Source of the DNA: Paenarthrobacter ureafaciens
GTDB taxonomy: Bacteria; Actinomycetota; Actinomycetes; Actinomycetales; Micrococcaceae
Length of the DNA stretch: 64,000 bases
Assembly: GCF_004028095.1 (NCBI RefSeq)
Contig: NZ_SBHM01000006.1
Coordinates: 62,001-126,000 of the forward strand
Direction: 5' to 3'
Shown here piece by piece: positions 59,267 to 64,000 of this stretch. The stretch's first letter is position 1. Each line of letters starts with the position of its first letter. Made by a program: the position numbers and the translations under genes. The notes beneath the pieces are model-generated. The model was given only the letters and a program-made list of their open reading frames with translations, ran no database searches and was not told the DNA's origin.

Positions 59267-60975
59267 TGGGGGTTCCTTCCGGAGGGATGTTTGCAGGATT
59301 CAAGTCTGCCACGTTTGCTCCGGCGCTTCCTATGGAACGTGATGGGACCGCCAGGGCGGGCACCATTGCGCACCTCCCAATCCTTTAGACGCCGCACAAG
59401 GCGTTGATGAACGCCACGAACACCCACCATGACGCCGGTCGGATGAAGCACAGCCCACGTTCCAAAGAGGGTAAGAGCCGACAAGAGCACCATGGCACTG
59501 ACCCCCACCGGGCCGTCTGCCCACGGGAGGCCGGAACCGGGCAGGCCGGCAAAGTACCGGGCTGTTGCCGCTACGGCAGCCGCGGCGTTCCCGGCTACGA
59601 AGAAGAGGACGGGCGCCAGCCACGGAACCAGTGCTGAAACAGGGACGGCCAACGTCCCGAGGATGGTCACTGGCGCCACGAAAATTCCAGCCACAACATT
59701 TGCCGCGAGGGCGTACGGCGACAGCTGCGGTTGAACGAGGACGATCACGGGCCCGCACGCCAGCTGGGCGGACAACGGAACGGACACTCCCGCCGCCAGC
59801 CACCGGGGCACCCAACGGGGAAACCACGACGTCAGGCGCCGGGCCAGCAACACGATGCCCAAGGTGGCAAGGACGGACAGAAGAAATCCGAAGCTGACGG
59901 CCAGGCCCGGGCTGATCAAGAGGAGGGCGGTGGTGGCGAGACAAAGGAACGACAGTGACCTCCCACGGTGGCCCGTCGTGAGGGCTACTAGACCCACAGA
60001 GCCCATCACTGACGCCCGTAGCACACTCGGATCGGGTCCCACCAGGAGGACAAATGCAGCCAGGCCCACAACAGCGACGATGGCTGCCAGAGGCCGTGAC
60101 AGCCGCAGCGAACGGGCAAGCAGGATAAAGCCGGCCAAAATCAACGAGCAATTGGAACCGCTTACAGCGGTTAGATGTGTCATCCCGCAGGTTTCCATCG
60201 CTGCTTTCAGGCTCGCGGGCAGGGTGCTGGTGTCCCCGACCACCATCCCCGGCAGCAGCCCCGCCGGGTCCGGTTCCAGCAGCTCCGCGGCGGACTGGCT
60301 GAACCGTTCCCGTGCCCGGGCTGCCGACTCCTTGGGGTCAAACGCGGTACCCACCTGAGTGGGCCCGGTGGATGCTGACAGCGTGGCAGCATCGGGCTCT
60401 CCGGGCCTTGGCTCCTTGGGAATCCCCGTCGTCCTGACGGATTGACCCGGCCTGACATCTTTCCATGCATCATTCCCCAGGACCGTAAGTGTGGCGGTTC
60501 CGCTGACTTTGCTGCCGTGCGCGGTGAGGTTCTCAAGTTCAGCCTGCAACATCCAACGCCCCTCGCCGCTGCCACCCGGCGCAGGAACAGGCGCCGGAAT
60601 CCCGGCCACCCGTACTTGGATGACCACAGGGTGCCCCTCGCTGACGGCAGCGGCCAACGGACCGGATTCCCGCTTTGCGGCGTCCACCGTGCAGTGGAGG
60701 GCAACCGCAGCACCAAGGAGGCAAGCAACCGCGAGGGTGACCGGGAGCGTCCGGCCCCGGCCGGCTTGCTTCCCGCGCATTCCCCCGGCCTTCCTGCGAA
60801 GCGGACCTGCCAGCAACAACGCAGCAGCCCCTGCCGACAGCAAGGCCGTGAGAGCGGCCCCCGATTCCCGCAGGAAGGTGGTCCCGGCCAGCGCGGTCGC
60901 CCAGACCACGATGACAGCCGGCACCAGGCGGACGTCGAGGCGCCCGTCATCGCCGTCGTCGCTACTCTCAGCCAC
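59167..60975 (-). CDS. comEC: ComEC/Rec2-like membrane protein without the metallo-beta-lactamase domain
   Basis: A 602-residue membrane protein with about ten helices and the competence domain (GMTHLTAVSGSNCSLILAG, GPDPSVLRASVMG). ComEC forms the DNA channel in natural transformation. Full-length versions have a C-terminal beta-lactamase-like nuclease domain; here the frame ends about 60 residues after the last helix in a basic tail that overlaps holA, leaving no room for it. Mycobacterial homologues are also short. The GTG start overlaps the end of comEA. Confidence 0.88.
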   Translation of the reverse strand: MAESSDDGDDGRLDVRLVPAVIVVWATALAGTTFLRESGAALTALLSAGAAALLLAGPLRRKAGGMRGKQAGRGRTLPVTLAVACLLGAAVALHCTVDAAKRESGPLAAAVSEGHPVVIQVRVAGIPAPVPAPGGSGEGRWMLQAELENLTAHGSKVSGTATLTVLGNDAWKDVRPGQSVRTTGIPKEPRPGEPDAATLSASTGPTQVGTAFDPKESAARARERFSQSAAELLEPDPAGLLPGMVVGDTSTLPASLKAAMETCGMTHLTAVSGSNCSLILAGFILLARSLRLSRPLAAIVAVVGLAAFVLLVGPDPSVLRASVMGSVGLVALTTGHRGRSLSFLCLATTALLLISPGLAVSFGFLLSVLATLGIVLLARRLTSWFPRWVPRWLAAGVSVPLSAQLACGPVIVLVQPQLSPYALAANVVAGIFVAPVTILGTLAVPVSALVPWLAPVLFFVAGNAAAAVAATARYFAGLPGSGLPWADGPVGVSAMVLLSALTLFGTWAVLHPTGVMVGVRGVHQRLVRRLKDWEVRNGARPGGPITFHRKRRSKRGRLESCKHPSGRNPQWLLPKIPGTRARPGPRALRRTASAGVTRRPPR

Positions 60976-61846
60976 CTTGCACCGTCACAAGGGGCCGCAG
61001 TGACTCCATCAGCTTGGGACCAATACCGTCCACGGCGTCCAGGTCATCAACGGACAGGAACGGTCCGTGGTCTTTCCGCCACGCGACGATCCGTTGCGCC
61101 ATGACCGGCCCAACGCGCGGAAGGGTGGAGAGTTCTTCCACCGACGCCGTGTTGACGTTGATCTTGCCACCTGACGCGCCGGAACCGTCGCTGCCGGAGC
61201 CGTCGCTGTTGGAGCCGTCGCCGCCGGAAGCACCACCGGACCCCACCGCAGTTTCGGGGATGTGGGGCACGGCCCCTGCCACCGGTACCGTAATTTTCGC
61301 CCCGTCGGCAACCAGCTCCGCAAGGTTCAGAGCGTCCGTGGCAGCCTCGGGTGTGGCTCCCCCTGCCGCCTCCAGGGCTTCGAACACCCGGCTTCCCTCA
61401 GGCAAGGACACGACTCCTGGCCTGTTGACGGCTCCGGCGACATGCACGGTGACCTTCGGGCCGGCACCCGCGGGCGCCTTGGTGGGCGCAGCGTTTTCAT
61501 CTGCCACGGGCTGTCCGGCGCCGTCCGTGATGCTTCCAGCTGACTCAAGGGGTGTGCTGGTGGTCGGTTCTGCCGAAGCCTGCCACATCAGCACGACGAG
61601 CAAGACCAGGCAAGCGCCGGCCACCAGGAGCGCCACCCGCCGCGAGGTGCGGAACCGTATCCGGGACGGCGGGGCCGAATCTTCTCCGGGACCCTCCGAG
61701 TCAGGCTCCGCAAAGGTCAACAGGGCCTCGCCGCGCGTACCCGGCGGGGCCTCGTCGCTGGTTCCCGGCCCGACGTGCCGGGAGAGCCGGTGCCGGAATG
61801 CCTCGGCTGCAGCGTCCGTGGACGCGTCCCTTTTCCGGCGTGGCAT
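60968..61846 (-). CDS. comEA: ComEA-like DNA-binding membrane protein
   Basis: A 292-residue protein with a charged cytoplasmic tail, one membrane helix (VALLVAGACLVLLVVLMW), an SLBB domain (VTVHVAGAVNRPGVVSLPEGSRV), a Gly/Ser/Asp-rich linker and two helix-hairpin-helix motifs at the C-terminus (INVNTASVEELSTLPRVG and DLDAVDGIG). In transformation, ComEA captures double-stranded DNA outside the membrane and hands it to ComEC. The stop overlaps comEC by eight bases. Confidence 0.94.
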   Translation of the reverse strand: MPRRKRDASTDAAAEAFRHRLSRHVGPGTSDEAPPGTRGEALLTFAEPDSEGPGEDSAPPSRIRFRTSRRVALLVAGACLVLLVVLMWQASAEPTTSTPLESAGSITDGAGQPVADENAAPTKAPAGAGPKVTVHVAGAVNRPGVVSLPEGSRVFEALEAAGGATPEAATDALNLAELVADGAKITVPVAGAVPHIPETAVGSGGASGGDGSNSDGSGSDGSGASGGKINVNTASVEELSTLPRVGPVMAQRIVAWRKDHGPFLSVDDLDAVDGIGPKLMESLRPLVTVQGG

Positions 61847-61910
61847 ACAGCAAGCCTAGGGTCGACTCAGCACTCCCCTGCCGGGCATATCAGGCTATGT
61901 GGAAAACCCA

Positions 61911-62894
61911 TCAGTTGCCGGGCGTACTGCTCTCTCCGACAATGACGGCCAGGACCCCCAGGCCGGCGTGTGCCGCGAGGACAGCCGGCAGGGAACTGAT
62001 CTGCGCGGGCGGGCATTCCGGGCATCTTTCGGCAAGCCGAGCCGCCAAGGATTCCGCTTCCCCGGGGTTTCCGAAGTGATGCACCGCCAACCTGGCCTGA
62101 CCGGTCGGCCGCGTGGCAATATCCGCGGCCACGATTTCCTCGAGCCGGGCTACAGCCCGGACCGCGGACCGCACCTTTTCCAGCGGAACGATCCTGCCGT
62201 CGTCGACCGCCAGGATCGGTTTGATGGAGAAGACCGTCCCCAGCAGCGACGCCGCGGCCCCAATGCGGCCGCCACGCCGCAGTTGTTCGAGGCTGGGAAC
62301 GTAGAAATAGACCCGTGTGCGCTCCAGGCGCCGTTCAGCGAACGCGCGCACCTCCCCGGCCGCCTGACCGGCAGCGGCAGCAACAACGGCACTTTGCACT
62401 CCCATGCCCTGTGCCATGCCGACGGTCCGGGAGTCCAGCACCTCGACGGGGATGTCCACCCGTTCGGCCGCAAGCCGGGCGGCGTCAACAGTGCCGGAGA
62501 GTTCGGCGGAGATGTGTACAGACACGACGGCTTCAAAGCCGCGTCGCTTGGCGGCCGCATAGGCTTGCTCAAACTGGCCGGGCGAAGGCCGGGATGTTTT
62601 CACCGGGGATCCGGAGGCGAGGGCGACCGCGAGGGTCTGCATGATGTCGTCCTCTCCCTCACCGTAGATCTCCTCCCCCACCATCACCGGCATGGGGACC
62701 ACGGCGAGGCGGCCATCGGCGGCAAACGCGGAAACCCAGTCGGCCGGCAGTGCCGCCGCGGAATCAGTCACCACTGCTGTGCGCACGACGGCGTCACCCG
62801 GGTCCTGCGCGACCGGCACAGGCACAGTGGGCAGCCGCAAGCGGGAGAGGCGCTCCTTCAGCCACATCCAGGCGGGCGGTTCTCGATCCGGCAC
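61911..62894 (-). CDS. DegV family fatty-acid-binding protein
   Basis: A 327-residue member of the DegV/FakB family: VVTDSAAALPADW, the phosphate-contact KTSRPSPGQF segment, HISAELSGT and RRGGRI. DegV/FakB proteins bind a fatty acid and present it to the kinase FakA for phosphorylation. The N-terminal 37 residues are an extension. The GTG start has AGGAGGT six bases upstream. No fakA gene is in the window; activity is inferred from family. Confidence 0.92.
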   Translation of the reverse strand: MPDREPPAWMWLKERLSRLRLPTVPVPVAQDPGDAVVRTAVVTDSAAALPADWVSAFAADGRLAVVPMPVMVGEEIYGEGEDDIMQTLAVALASGSPVKTSRPSPGQFEQAYAAAKRRGFEAVVSVHISAELSGTVDAARLAAERVDIPVEVLDSRTVGMAQGMGVQSAVVAAAAGQAAGEVRAFAERRLERTRVYFYVPSLEQLRRGGRIGAAASLLGTVFSIKPILAVDDGRIVPLEKVRSAVRAVARLEEIVAADIATRPTGQARLAVHHFGNPGEAESLAARLAERCPECPPAQISSLPAVLAAHAGLGVLAVIVGESSTPGN

Positions 62895-62971
62895 CCGGAC
62901 CTCCTTTTAACGGTGCGCGGCCGCCGGCAATCGGAGCCGGCGGCCGCAATGTCCAAAAACCTGAACGATTG

Positions 62972-64000
62972 TCAGGCCGGAACGATGTTCACCAGTTTAG
63001 GCGCCCTGACGATGACCGTGCGGATGCCACGGCCGTCCATTGCACGCTGGACGTTTTCAGAAGCCAAGGCCAACTCCCGGAGTTCATCCTCGGAGATGTC
63101 CGGGGAAACTTCGAGGCGGTCGCGTACCTTGCCCTGGACCTGCACCACGGCAGTCACGGTTTCCTGGACGAGGAGCGCATCGTCATGCTTGGGCCATCCG
63201 GCGTTGGCCACCGAAGCGGCGTGCCCGAGGGCGCTCCACAGGTCCTCAGCCGTGTACGGGGCAAAGAGGCTCAGGATCACTGCCACCGCTTCCACGGCTT
63301 CGCGGACAGCCGGGTCGGCTCCGCCTGCGCCGGAGTCGATGGTCTTCCGCGTGGCGTTGACCAACTCCATGAGGCGGGCCACCACAACGTTGAATTTGTT
63401 GTTGTCCAGCAGCTCGGCAGCGTCAGCGATGGTCTTGTGCGTGACGGTGCGCAGGGCCCGGTCACCGGTGGCGGGATCCGTTCCGGGCTCGCTGGTGACG
63501 TCCTGGCCAAGGCGCCAGGCGCGTGCCAGGAACTTGCCCGAGCCGGACGGTGAAACGTCAGCCCAGTCGACGTCGTCTTCCGGTGGGGAGGCGAACACCA
63601 TGGTGAGCCGGACGGCGTCCACGCCGAACTTGTCCAGCTGTTCGCCCAGGTCCACGCCATTGCCGAGGGACTTGCTCATGGCTTTGCCGCCGTTGAGCAC
63701 CTGGCCCTGGTTCAGCAAGGCGCTGAATGGCTCGTTGGTTTCGATCAGGCCCATGTCCTTGATGACCTTGGTGAAGAAGCGGGCGTAGAGCAGGTGCAGG
63801 ATCGCGTGCTCCACGCCGCCCACATACTGACCGACGGGCATCCAGTCGTTGATCTTTGCGGGATCGAACGGACCTTCGGTGTAATCCGGAGAAACGAAAC
63901 GCAGGAAGTACCACGAGGAATCGACGAACGTGTCCATGGTGTCCGTATCCCGCTGGGCTGCGCGGCCGCAGTTGGGGCATTCGACGTTGACCCATTCGAC
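62972..64000 (-). CDS. leuS: Leucyl-tRNA synthetase, C-terminal part; 5' end outside the window
   Basis: The frame runs open to the right edge, so the N-terminal two thirds are missing. The visible 342 codons carry a CPNC zinc-like pair, [11 protein letters not shown], the ATP-binding KMSKS loop as [10 protein letters not shown], the helical anticodon-binding domain and the C-terminal domain. LeuRS charges tRNA-Leu. The call as LeuS rather than IleS or ValS rests on the SSWYFLRF and [14 protein letters not shown] segments. Confidence 0.95.
   Translation of the reverse strand, partial: VEWVNVECPNCGRAAQRDTDTMDTFVDSSWYFLRFVSPDYTEGPFDPAKINDWMPVGQYVGGVEHAILHLLYARFFTKVIKDMGLIETNEPFSALLNQGQVLNGGKAMSKSLGNGVDLGEQLDKFGVDAVRLTMVFASPPEDDVDWADVSPSGSGKFLARAWRLGQDVTSEPGTDPATGDRALRTVTHKTIADAAELLDNNKFNVVVARLMELVNATRKTIDSGAGGADPAVREAVEAVAVILSLFAPYTAEDLWSALGHAASVANAGWPKHDDALLVQETVTAVVQVQGKVRDRLEVSPDISEDELRELALASENVQRAMDGRGIRTVIVRAPKLVNIVPA

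Noticed and set aside
61899..63788. 629-codon plus-strand frame opposite the DegV and leuS genes
   Set aside because: Antisense shadow of two recognised genes with no motif of its own.

Overview
The window is a stretch of high-GC actinobacterial chromosome. The gene content points to a member of the Micrococcaceae close to Arthrobacter or Paenarthrobacter: RbpA, a bc1-aa3 respiratory branch with a di-heme QcrC and a CtaF subunit, a DasR-like regulator next to HPr, DUF3043/DUF3054/DUF3097 genes, and the order hrcA-dnaJ-rsmE / phoH-ybeY-hlyC-era / leuA / recO-uppS / lepA-hemW / rpsT-holA-comEC-comEA-leuS. The genus is inferred; no rRNA or tRNA gene was found. Both edges cut genes: an amidohydrolase on the left and leuS on the right.

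Region 1-8.7 kb is housekeeping: the amidohydrolase, a polyprenol-phosphate mannose synthase convergent with rbpA, an SPFH/NfeD membrane pair, an RlmA-type rRNA methyltransferase, an S9 peptidase, peptide deformylase and a SnoaL-like protein. At 8.7-15.3 kb lies a compact secondary-metabolism locus. A type III polyketide synthase, a methyltransferase and a FAD monooxygenase are translationally coupled through two GTGA overlaps, and a UvrA-like ABC protein and an aldo/keto reductase lie next to them. The layout resembles phenolic-lipid/alkylquinone operons. At 15.6-18.8 kb are small poorly known genes, including two convergent paralogues of about 107 aa around one perfect hairpin, and a papain-like lipoprotein.

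At 18.8-28.8 kb is the aerobic respiratory block: ctaE-qcrC-qcrA-qcrB on the plus strand and ctaC-ctaD-ctaF on the minus strand. Between them sit a DasR-like GntR regulator, a dre-like operator and HPr, so the N-acetylglucosamine/PTS control point lies inside the respiratory cluster. Then come erpA, an M20 dipeptidase, DUF3043, pyrD, and an operon of a 3-ketosteroid-dehydrogenase-like flavoprotein with two tandem alpha/beta hydrolases.

From 36.8 kb the minus strand carries uppS-recO and leuA (with a Leu-codon leader peptide), then an LCP protein, the overlapping phoH-ybeY-hlyC-era operon, hrcA-dnaJ-rsmE under a CIRCE element, lepA-hemW, and comEA-comEC-holA, followed by a DegV protein and leuS. 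Isolated plus-strand genes (M13 peptidase, GerMN lipoprotein, DUF3097, DUF4870, a PemK-like protein, rpsT) are inserted between them. Many genes have a good -10 hexamer six or seven bases before the start codon, suggesting leaderless transcripts. No insertion sequence, prophage, CRISPR array or tRNA was seen.
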